From positions 1 through 5,962 of the forward strand of contig JAEYSH010000059.1 of assembly GCA_023434825.1 (NCBI GenBank): a stretch of 5,962 nucleotides of DNA. The letters are read 5' to 3'. The stretch comes from Methanobacteriota archaeon. Its GTDB lineage: Archaea > Methanobacteriota > Methanobacteria > Methanobacteriales > Methanobacteriaceae. Below the pieces are notes generated by a model. That model saw only the letters and a program-made list of their open reading frames with translations. It was not told the origin of the DNA and ran no database searches. Position numbers and translations under genes: made by a program. Positions 1 to 5,683 of the stretch are shown piece after piece; the first letter of the stretch is position 1, and every line of letters begins with the position of its first letter.

Positions 1-579
1 CTCTAAAGTTTTGTAGGTGGCACCTGCAGAACCAACTTCTCCAGCTACATTTAATATTATGTCTTTAGCTGTTACATAATTACCTAAATTACCGTTAACA
101 TTTATTTTCAACGCTTCTGGAACCATAAACCATGTTTTACCTGTTGCATAAACCATTGCAATATCTGTTGCACCCATACCTGTTGCAAATGTTCCAAAAG
201 CTCCATAAGTGCATGTGTGGGAATCTGCACCTACTACAACATTTCCAGGTTTAATATATCCTTTTTCAGGAAGCACCTGGTGGCAAATCCCTTCTCCATG
301 GGCGTAAATATTTTCTATCCCTTGTTCTTTAGCGAATTTTCTTGTAACCTTTTGAAATTCAGCTGAACCAATATTATTTGCAGGAATATTATGATCAAAA
401 ACAATAACAATTTTTTGTGGGTCCCATACTTTAGTGGCGATTTTATTGAATGTATTTATAGTAGGGGGTGATGTTCCATCGTGGCTCATAGCTAAATCTA
501 CGTCAGCTTCAATGATTTCTCCGGGATGCACTTCTCTATTTTTGGAAGCCTTTGCAAGGATTTTTTCAGTGATATTCAT
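1..579 (-). CDS. hacA: Homoaconitase large subunit, N-terminal part (cut by window edge)
   Basis: This is the 5' part (193 codons) of an aconitase-superfamily large subunit; the rest lies left of the window. Visible family motifs are SHDGT (32-36), FDHNIPAN (61-68), GEGICHQVLPE (95-105) and GADSHTCTYGAFGTFATG (117-134). Cys123 should be one of the three [4Fe-4S] ligands; the other two are outside the window. The family dehydrates and rehydrates homocitrate to isohomocitrate and longer homologues, together with a separate small subunit not seen here. Overall it resembles what I recall of Methanocaldococcus MJ1003 (HacA/AksD). The paralogue LeuC (isopropylmalate isomerase) is the main alternative, since substrate choice is set largely by the small subunit. 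Position 27 bp downstream of aksA on the same strand favours homoaconitase and coenzyme B synthesis. The ATG at 577-579 is preceded by a weak GGCGG ribosome binding site. Family assignment is very sure, substrate fairly sure. Confidence 0.88.
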   Translation of the reverse strand, partial: MNITEKILAKASKNREVHPGEIIEADVDLAMSHDGTSPPTINTFNKIATKVWDPQKIVIVFDHNIPANNIGSAEFQKVTRKFAKEQGIENIYAHGEGICHQVLPEKGYIKPGNVVVGADSHTCTYGAFGTFATGMGATDIAMVYATGKTWFMVPEALKINVNGNLGNYVTAKDIILNVAGEVGSAGATYKTLE

Positions 580-606
580 TTAATCCGCCTTAATTAAAAT
601 TAGTAA

Positions 607-1782
607 TTATAAATCTGCAGGACCACGTACTGATCTTACAATATAATTGAAGAGTTCATCGTTTATGTACTTACCTTCTTCTCTGCTCATTTTAACCTGT
701 TCAACGATTTTACAGAGTTCATCAGTTGTAACTTCTATTCCACATTCATTAAGCTTTGCTTTTACTGCTCTGCATCCAGAATGCTTTCCTAATACTATTC
801 TTCTGTGGTGGCCAATCATTTCTGGTAAAAATGGTTCGTAAGTAAGTGGTTCCTCAATAACTGCATCTACATGAATCCCTGATTCGTGTCTGAATACATT
901 TCTTCCTACGATTGGTTTATTTTCAGGGACCTTTACATTTGTAAGATCTTCAACCAGTTTTGAAAGTTCATAAAAGTGTTCGATGTTAAAACCTAAATCA
1001 AGGTCATATATAATTTTTAGAGCCATTACAAGTTCCTCAAGAGATGCATTACCTGCACGCTCTCCAATTCCGTTAACAGTTGTAGATACTGCTGTTGCTC
1101 CTGCTAAAAGTCCTGAAATAGAATTTGATAAAGCCATTCCAAAATCATTATGACAGTGCATTGCTATTCCTGTTTTTATATCTTTTCTAAGCTCTTTAAC
1201 AAGATATTCTGCTCCTTGAGGACTAATAGCACCTACGGTATCTGCTATATGCACTCTATCTGCACCATATTCTTCAGCTTTTTTATATATTTCTTTTAAA
1301 AACGCCAAATCTGTTCTAGTAGCATCTTCAGCAGAAAAAGCTACAAAAATACCGTGATCTTTAGCATATTCAATGGATTTCATGCAGATATTTAAAGCTT
1401 CTTCCTTTGACATTTTAAGTTTATGCTCTAAATGAAGGTCAGAAGTTGCCATGAACGTAATTATACCATCTACATCACAATCTAACGCAGCATCAATATC
1501 CTGTTGTTTAGTTCTGGATAAGACAATTATTTCAGCATTTAAATCTTCATTTACAATTGCTTGAACTGACTTTTTTTCTTCAGCCGAAACGATGGGAAAA
1601 CCTGCTTCAATTTGATGTATTCCAAGTTCATCAAGTTTTCTAGCAATTCTTAATTTTTCTGGGGTCCTTAAACAAACTCCAGGAGTTTGTTCTCCATCTC
1701 TCATTGTTGTGTCATATATTGTAATATCTTTGGGGAACTTCAAATCTACAGAATTATTAAAAGGACTTACGAAGTATTCCAC
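607..1782 (-). CDS. aksA: Homocitrate synthase AksA (coenzyme B pathway)
   Basis: This 391-residue enzyme belongs to the DRE-TIM acyltransferase family (isopropylmalate, homocitrate and citramalate synthases). AksA condenses acetyl-CoA with 2-oxoglutarate, and then with 2-oxoadipate and 2-oxopimelate, to build the coenzyme B side chain. The TIM barrel opens with DTTMRDGEQTPG (24-35), where Arg28 is catalytic and Asp29 a metal ligand. HCHND (209-213) supplies the metal-binding His209 and His211. NGIGERAGN (237-245) and HESGIHVDA (299-307) follow. The length is that of AksA; the ~110-residue LeuA allosteric domain is absent. The stretch PLTYEPFLPE and the following GKHSGCRAV match what I recall of MJ0503 better than LeuA or CimA. 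The start is GTG at 1780-1782, supported by AAGGTGGG (minus strand, 1789-1796) six bases upstream. hacA follows after 27 bp, so the two are probably co-transcribed. Citramalate synthase is a less likely alternative. Confidence 0.88.
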   Translation of the reverse strand: MEYFVSPFNNSVDLKFPKDITIYDTTMRDGEQTPGVCLRTPEKLRIARKLDELGIHQIEAGFPIVSAEEKKSVQAIVNEDLNAEIIVLSRTKQQDIDAALDCDVDGIITFMATSDLHLEHKLKMSKEEALNICMKSIEYAKDHGIFVAFSAEDATRTDLAFLKEIYKKAEEYGADRVHIADTVGAISPQGAEYLVKELRKDIKTGIAMHCHNDFGMALSNSISGLLAGATAVSTTVNGIGERAGNASLEELVMALKIIYDLDLGFNIEHFYELSKLVEDLTNVKVPENKPIVGRNVFRHESGIHVDAVIEEPLTYEPFLPEMIGHHRRIVLGKHSGCRAVKAKLNECGIEVTTDELCKIVEQVKMSREEGKYINDELFNYIVRSVRGPADL

Positions 1783-1788
1783 TTTTTT

Positions 1789-1796
1789 CCCACCTT
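1789..1796 (-). promoter_or_regulatory. Ribosome binding site of aksA, fixing a GTG start
   Basis: On the minus strand this reads AAGGTGGG, six bases (all A) before GTG at 1780-1782. It fits the archaeal anti-Shine-Dalgarno sequence and supports the non-ATG start of aksA. Confidence 0.7.
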
Positions 1797-1872
1797 AGTC
1801 TTTTTTAAATACTTTCATTTAGATTAGTATTGAAATTTATTTTTTAATCAATATCAATTTTTTTGAGTCTAA

Positions 1873-1880
1873 TTTATAAA
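1873..1880 (-). promoter_or_regulatory. Candidate box A (TATA) of the aksA-hacA unit
   Basis: The minus strand reads TTTATAAA here, within TTTTTTATAAATT. A start about 25 bases downstream would fall near 1850 and give a leader of roughly 65-70 bases that includes the aksA ribosome binding site. No clear purine-rich BRE precedes it, and the region is AT-rich, so this is only the best candidate. Confidence 0.3.
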
Positions 1881-2166
1881 AAACCCTTGTAATTTGATTA
1901 TTAGAGTCTCTACTATAAAATGAATTATAGATTTTTAATATTTGGTTAAATAATTCATTGGTTTAGATATCTTTAGTTTTAAGAGTATATAAACTATTTT
2001 ATTAGTCATTTTTGTTCTTAATTAGTTAAAACGGGTTAAATATTGTTTAAATTATATTTTATCATGCATTTAATAAACAAATTCCTATTAAAATATGTAT
2101 TTAATGAAAAGTTATATAATTATTTTACATTCTATTTAATATTAGTTTAAGATCCTTCTATAATCA

Positions 2167-2718
2167 TCAACCTTTATAAATACCCATGAGTTCTAAATAG
2201 GACTTTCTTTCAAATCCATCTTCAATTCCGAGCTTTTTGTAGATTTTAAATATTTCATCAAGAGCGTCCTGAAATTCTTCCCCTTCTTGAACATCTTTTT
2301 CTATTTCAACAAATTTACCTACTTTATGAACGTTATCAAGTGAAATTATATATTCTTTGAATAGATAGGTAGTTCTATGTTTTTCAACGTCAGCTGCAGC
2401 ATTATATCCTAAATTCTCTAAAATTGAACGCATTTTACCATAATCATCAATATTAACTTCAATTTCTTTACGAGTTTTGCTCACATCATCCATCTTAGCG
2501 CCTTTATAGGTGAGAATAAGCTCAGAATTTTGGTTATTTATTGTAGTTTTTCGTATTCTTAACGCTTCATCGCTTTTTTCAAAATCTCTATAATCTGGAT
2601 TATTAAAGTAAGTATCAATTTGATGCTCGATTTTACTTTTTTTGGCACCAAGTTCATTTAACTTTGTTTCTACATCCGCGAAACTTTTTGCATGGGCTTT
2701 AACTTCGACTTCTATCAT
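2167..2718 (-). CDS. CYTH-domain protein, CyaB family (class IV adenylyl cyclase-like)
   Basis: This 183-residue protein is a CYTH-fold (triphosphate tunnel) member. It opens with the signature ExExK as EVEVK (3-7). Charged residues expected to line the tunnel follow in order: RIRK (54-57), TYKG (70-73), KTRKEIEV (82-89 region), KHR (113-115), the aspartate of SLDNV (128) and EIE (138-140). The QIDTYFNN stretch (33-40) is typical of the CyaB subgroup. The fold binds triphosphate compounds with divalent metal; known members are adenylyl cyclases, thiamine triphosphatases and tripolyphosphatases. The role of archaeal members is not settled, so no substrate is assigned. Length is normal for the family. 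The ATG at 2716-2718 is preceded by GGTGGA three bases away. The gene ends in two consecutive TGA codons. It sits alone, 165 bp from the next gene upstream and 384 bp from aksA. Confidence 0.85.
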   Translation of the reverse strand: MIEVEVKAHAKSFADVETKLNELGAKKSKIEHQIDTYFNNPDYRDFEKSDEALRIRKTTINNQNSELILTYKGAKMDDVSKTRKEIEVNIDDYGKMRSILENLGYNAAADVEKHRTTYLFKEYIISLDNVHKVGKFVEIEKDVQEGEEFQDALDEIFKIYKKLGIEDGFERKSYLELMGIYKG

Positions 2719-2764
2719 TTATCCACCGCACATTTTTATATTTATATTATAATAATCCTAAATT

Positions 2765-2782
2765 AATATCTTATAAGATATT
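2765..2782 (-). promoter_or_regulatory. 18-bp perfect palindrome over a candidate promoter of the CYTH gene
   Basis: The sequence AATATCTTATAAGATATT reads the same on both strands. It lies 47-64 bases upstream of the CYTH gene's ATG, and its centre (CTTATAAG) could serve as box A. A start about 25 bases downstream would leave a short leader containing the GGTGGA ribosome binding site. A box A overlapped by a palindrome would suit a dimeric repressor, but in DNA this rich in A and T such a palindrome can occur by chance. A second AT-rich stretch, TATAAATATAAA-like at about 2735-2748, is too close to the ATG to leave room for the leader. Confidence 0.3.
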
Positions 2783-2883
2783 TGTTTATTATTTATTTTT
2801 ACAAATTAGCTCATTTAATATTTAAAATTGATAATTTCGAGGTTAATTATTTAATAAGATGAAAAAGGGGATTAAATTATAAA

Positions 2884-3264
2884 TTAACTAATATAAGAGG
2901 ATATATATTTTTTGGCACTTTTTATCTGGTTTAGATAATCGTCAATAGTATATTCTAGGGATTCATAGGGTGCAATTTTAAAATCTCTTTCAGCAATTAG
3001 TTGCTTCTTCTCTTTAATTTTATTTTTAAGGACTTTCGGATTTTTTTTGGAATTATCTTCAATTTCTTTAATTCCATCCATGTAATTTTTTCTAATTACC
3101 CGTATGTCCATTCGAATATTATAACGAATTTTTTCTAAAATTTTTTCTAAGTCTTCTAATTCATCAAATAGAATTATTGCATCATCTTTATTTTTAGGAA
3201 TTATTTCTTTACCTTCAATTTCAAGATCCTTGATCTGTTTTTCATATACTTTGGGGCTTATCAT
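2884..3264 (-). CDS. Unrecognised charged, helical (coiled-coil-like) protein
   Basis: I do not recognise this 126-residue protein and assign no function. It is very rich in Lys, Glu, Ile and Asp, and has no Cys, His or Trp. There is no signal peptide or membrane segment, so it should be cytoplasmic. Residues ~27-70 (around FDELEDLEKILEKIR) and ~78-125 look strongly helical with heptad-like Ile/Leu spacing. A break at KKNPK (73-77) would fit a helical hairpin, and APYESLEYTIDDYL (98-111) forms a more aromatic patch near the C terminus. The coding call rests on an ATG at 3262-3264 with AAGTGA six bases upstream, a well-placed box A, and protein-like composition. It is divergent from tbp across 252 bp and lies upstream of the CYTH gene on the same strand, with a 165-bp gap that makes co-transcription uncertain. 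Confidence 0.7.
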   Translation of the reverse strand: MISPKVYEKQIKDLEIEGKEIIPKNKDDAIILFDELEDLEKILEKIRYNIRMDIRVIRKNYMDGIKEIEDNSKKNPKVLKNKIKEKKQLIAERDFKIAPYESLEYTIDDYLNQIKSAKKYISSYIS

Positions 3265-3300
3265 GATTTTTCACTTAATCGAAGCATTAATTAAGAAACA

Positions 3301-3308
3301 TATATAAA
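3301..3308 (-). promoter_or_regulatory. Box A (TATA) of the 126-residue protein gene
   Basis: The minus strand reads TTTATATA, a consensus archaeal box A. Its centre is about 40 bases from the ATG at 3264, so transcription would start near 3280 and give a leader of about 15 bases that still contains the AAGTGA ribosome binding site (3271-3276). Spacing and sequence agree, which makes this the best-supported promoter in the window. Confidence 0.55.
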
Positions 3309-3503
3309 TAAATTTTAATCTATTATAAATATTGTTAAAAAAGATGTCTTGAAATTGATATCTCGAGAGAAACATTAATAACAGTAAATAACATATCATT
3401 TTTAAATACATTTTTTAAATGATTTTTCTCAGAATAAAAAAGATTATGCTCAAAATACTATACTTGACATTTTTTGTATCATTATATTTATCAATTAAAA
3501 ACT
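3309..3503. other. Divergent intergenic region with presumed tbp promoter
   Basis: This stretch must hold the plus-strand promoter of tbp, but no single box A stands out. Candidates are ACTATACTT around 3457-3465, which would give a leader of about 30 bases with the GGAGG site intact, and the two TTTTAAAT-type boxes near 3400-3420. The ATTATATTTA at 3481-3490 is probably too close to the ribosome binding site. An inverted repeat, ATCATTT (3395-3401) and AAATGAT (3417-3423), and the 8-bp palindrome TCTCGAGA (3361-3368) also lie here. Confidence 0.35.
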
Positions 3504-3508
3504 GGAGG
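3504..3508 (+). promoter_or_regulatory. Ribosome binding site of tbp, fixing a TTG start
   Basis: GGAGG lies eight bases before TTG at 3517-3519. An in-frame TAA at 3511-3513 closes the frame just upstream, and no ATG follows for many codons. TTG is therefore the only start that gives the full TBP domain. Confidence 0.8.
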
Positions 3509-3516
3509 AATAATAT

Positions 3517-4062
3517 TTGACAGATGTACCAATAAAGGTTGAAAATATTGTAGCTTCTGCAACTCTTGGAAAATCAATAGAACTTCCCAGGGTGGCTCCT
3601 GCACTTGAAGGTGTAGAATACAATCTTGAACAATTCCCAGGACTTGTTTACAAGCTTAAAGAGCCTAAAACAGCAGCTTTAATATTTGGTTCCGGAAAAT
3701 TAGTATGTACCGGAGCAAAATCCATTGAAGATTCCATAAAAGCTATTCACATTGCTGTGGATAAAATGAGATCTCTGGATACAGAAATACCTAAAGAATT
3801 TGAAATAAAAATACAGAACATAGTTGCTTCGGCAAATCTAGGCAAAACATTGAACCTTGAAGCAGTGGCCTTAGATTTAGAAAATACAGAATATGAACCA
3901 GAACAATTCCCGGGTCTGGTATACAGACTTGAAGACCCTAAAGTCGTTCTATTATTGTTCGGTTCTGGAAAAGTAGTATGTACTGGTGCAAAAAGCTTTG
4001 ATGATGCCCAGCTTGGCGTTGAAAAAACGAAAGAAAGACTGGGTGAACTGGATTTAATATAA
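3517..4062 (+). CDS. tbp: TATA-binding protein (TBP)
   Basis: This is the archaeal general transcription factor that binds box A and, with TFB, recruits RNA polymerase. The 181-residue protein is the usual archaeal length and consists of the two-fold repeated saddle. Repeat 1 runs from about residue 8 to 89, repeat 2 from about 99 to 180, offset by 91 residues. Each half carries NIVAS (10-14, 101-105), EQFPGLVY (38-45, 129-136) and FGSGK followed by VCTGAKS (57-69, 148-160). Phe40/Phe57 and Phe131/Phe148 occupy the places of the phenylalanines that kink the DNA. Asn10 and Asn101 are the central minor-groove contacts expected for the family. The C-terminal tail is short and ends DLI; some archaeal TBPs have a longer acidic tail. 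The start is TTG. serB follows after 33 bp on the same strand, so the two are probably co-transcribed. Confidence 0.97.
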   Translation: MTDVPIKVENIVASATLGKSIELPRVAPALEGVEYNLEQFPGLVYKLKEPKTAALIFGSGKLVCTGAKSIEDSIKAIHIAVDKMRSLDTEIPKEFEIKIQNIVASANLGKTLNLEAVALDLENTEYEPEQFPGLVYRLEDPKVVLLLFGSGKVVCTGAKSFDDAQLGVEKTKERLGELDLI

Positions 4063-4086
4063 ATCCAACTAATTTGATTAAATATC

Positions 4087-4093
4087 GGTGATC
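4087..4093 (+). promoter_or_regulatory. Ribosome binding site of serB, fixing a TTG start
   Basis: GGTGATC is a full match to the archaeal anti-Shine-Dalgarno sequence and ends two bases before TTG at 4096-4098. An in-frame TGA at 4075-4077 and the lack of any ATG or GTG codon in between leave TTG as the only start able to produce the complete phosphatase domain. Confidence 0.8.
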
Positions 4094-4095
4094 TT

Positions 4096-5580
4096 TTGAT
4101 AAAACTTATAGCCTTTGATCTTGATAATGTCTTAATAGACGGTGAAGCCATAGACGAAATTGGCAAAATAGCAGGAATTCAAAACGAAATAGCAGAAATA
4201 ACACAAAAAGCAATGGAAGGAGAAATTGATTTCGAAACAGCCATTAAAGAAAGGGTAACCTTACTTAAAGGCACTTCAGTGGATGAAATTAAAAAAGTTG
4301 TCCAGGAAATTCCTTTAATGGAAGGTGCTAAAGAAGCAGTTGCTGAACTTAAAAAGAATGGATATAAAGTTGCAACAATAACTGGTAGTTTCGAAGTAAT
4401 CGCGAGTCGAATGAAAGATGAGCTAGACCTTGATTACGCATTCTCTAATTCTTTACATGAAGAAGACGGTGTTTTAACTGGAGAAGTTAGCGGCCCTCTT
4501 ATGAATGGATCCAAAGTAGAAGTGTTGAATGATATACTTAAAATGGAAAATATAACTGCAGAAGAATGTGCTGCAGTTGGCGATGGCGCAAATGATATTT
4601 CCATGCTTGAAATGGTGAAGTTAGGTATAGCTTTCAATGCAAAACCTGTTTTAAAGGATGTTGCAGATGTTGTAGTTGAAAATAAAGATTTAAGAGAACT
4701 CTTACCTTTATTTGAAAAAGCGAAAAAAGCTGACGAACTTGATGCTAAGTTAGAAGGCGCTTCTTTTGATGAACTTCTTGCTCAAAAAAGAGAATACGAA
4801 AATAAACTCACTGGAATTACTAAAGAGCGTGATGGCTTAAATGATGATGCTAAATCCCAAAGGCAAATAAGGGATGAATTGAATGCCAGCATAAAGGAAA
4901 ATTTAGCTAAAGCCATTGAATACAGAGATAAAAGGGACAAAACCAACGAAGAAGTTAAAAAATATAAAAAGCTCAGAGACGAAACTAACGACAAATTAAA
5001 AACAATGGAATGGGAATCTGGAAGAAGAGACATCATTAACATTGAAAAAGAAATAAAAAGAATTGATAAGACCATTGAAACTAAAGTGCTTGATATACGA
5101 AAAGAAAATGAACTAATTAAAAGGGTTCAAGATCTGTCTAAAAAACTCCAGGAATTACAGAAAGATGAAAAAGTTCAAAAAGAAGCACTTGAACTAAGGG
5201 AACAATCTGAGGCTTATCATTTAAAAGTTGTTGAATTTTCTGATGAAGCTCAATCCACTCATGAAAAAATGCTTGAATATTTCAAAAAAATTGATGAAAT
5301 TAGAACAAATGCTGATGAAGCTCATAATAAATTTATTGAAATTAAAAATCAGGCATCAAGCAAGCATGAGGAAGTTAAAGAGTTATTAGGCCAGATAAGA
5401 AAAATTAATAAACGTTTAGATAAATCAAGGGCTAAAAAGCGTAGTTTTGATAATGAAGCTACAAATAAGAAAAATAAAAAAGAAAAAGAACATGCAATGG
5501 ACATTTATCAGAAATTTAAAGACGGTAAGAAATTAAATACTGACGAACTATTGCTCCTTCAAAAACACAATGTTATTTAA
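4096..5580 (+). CDS. serB: Phosphoserine phosphatase fused to a long coiled-coil tail
   Basis: The product has 494 residues, more than twice the ~210 of a typical archaeal SerB. Residues 1-212 form a complete HAD phosphatase that hydrolyses phosphoserine, the last step of serine synthesis. Motif I is DLDNV with nucleophile Asp8 and Asp10. Glu17 and Arg53 match the substrate-contacting cap residues of MJ1594-type SerB. Motif II is TGSF (Thr96-Gly97; usually SGGF). Lys140 and GDGANDISM (162-170, Asp163 and Asp167) complete the site. From ~213 to ~455 the chain is a charged coiled coil, ending in a short FKDGKKLNTDELLLLQ module (474-489). That tail resembles the archaeal coiled-coil family I recall as COG1340. 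RDxxN occurs at 245, 259, 280 and 294, and Hx[KE]xxE at 375, 389, 410 and 424. No membrane segment or signal peptide is visible. The gene is probably co-transcribed with tbp. The phosphatase call is strong; the tail's function is unknown. Confidence 0.92.
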   Translation: MIKLIAFDLDNVLIDGEAIDEIGKIAGIQNEIAEITQKAMEGEIDFETAIKERVTLLKGTSVDEIKKVVQEIPLMEGAKEAVAELKKNGYKVATITGSFEVIASRMKDELDLDYAFSNSLHEEDGVLTGEVSGPLMNGSKVEVLNDILKMENITAEECAAVGDGANDISMLEMVKLGIAFNAKPVLKDVADVVVENKDLRELLPLFEKAKKADELDAKLEGASFDELLAQKREYENKLTGITKERDGLNDDAKSQRQIRDELNASIKENLAKAIEYRDKRDKTNEEVKKYKKLRDETNDKLKTMEWESGRRDIINIEKEIKRIDKTIETKVLDIRKENELIKRVQDLSKKLQELQKDEKVQKEALELREQSEAYHLKVVEFSDEAQSTHEKMLEYFKKIDEIRTNADEAHNKFIEIKNQASSKHEEVKELLGQIRKINKRLDKSRAKKRSFDNEATNKKNKKEKEHAMDIYQKFKDGKKLNTDELLLLQKHNVI

Positions 5581-5596
5581 TTGTAAAATTAAATAA

Positions 5597-5644
5597 TATT
5601 TTTATTTTTTTAGCTCTTTTAAATTTAAAGCCCTATTTTTTTTT
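5597..5644 (+). terminator. Probable terminator region after serB
   Basis: Starting 17 bases after the serB stop there are T-rich tracts (T5-A-T7 at 5599-5611). A weak AT-rich hairpin follows (GCT at 5613-5615 pairing with AGC at 5629-5631, with two inner T-A pairs), and then nine T at 5636-5644. Oligo-T runs are the main archaeal termination signal. The place between convergent genes fits. The hairpin itself is marginal. Confidence 0.5.
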
Positions 5645-5683
5645 AAAATATTTTAGAATAAATAATAAATGGTATTACATGAT

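Larger units (their letters stand above)
1783..2166. other. AT-rich gene-free interval upstream of aksA
   Basis: This 384-bp stretch lies between the stop of the CYTH gene and the start of aksA, both on the minus strand. It contains no convincing gene, RNA gene or long repeat. It should hold the aksA promoter. The best minus-strand box A-like sequence I see is at 1873-1880 (TTTATAAA). A nearer TTTAAA-type box around 1802-1809 would put the transcript start on the start codon and remove the ribosome binding site, so it is less likely. Short inverted repeats such as CTATAA/TTATAG (1913-1918 and 1925-1930) and the tandem hexamer ATCAATATCAAT near 1847-1858 are within what AT-rich DNA gives by chance. 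Confidence 0.6.

Noticed and set aside
647..841. A 64-codon plus-strand frame inside aksA
   Set aside because: It is antisense to strongly conserved aksA sequence and has no recognisable features of its own.
1903..1930. AGAGTCTCT and CTATAA/TTATAG inverted repeats as a possible hairpin or operator
   Set aside because: The arms are only four to six bases long in a strongly AT-rich gap, and there is no T-run or conserved context to support a function.
2064..2150. A plus-strand ORF of about 28 codons starting at ATG in the aksA upstream gap (begins MHLINKF)
   Set aside because: It has no ribosome binding site, its composition is just that of the AT-rich DNA, and it runs against the neighbouring genes.
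3361..3368. Palindrome TCTCGAGA in the tbp upstream region
   Set aside because: Eight bases of symmetry with no matching flanks or second copy are too little to call an operator.
3747..4166. A long antisense reading frame opposite tbp and the start of serB
   Set aside because: It is Ser- and Pro-rich and lies wholly opposite well-supported coding sequence, so it is a shadow of the real genes.
4434..5075. Antisense reading frames opposite serB
   Set aside because: Their hydrophobic Ser/Leu-rich composition is what the reverse complement of Lys/Glu-rich coiled-coil codons gives; they have no ribosome binding sites or family motifs.
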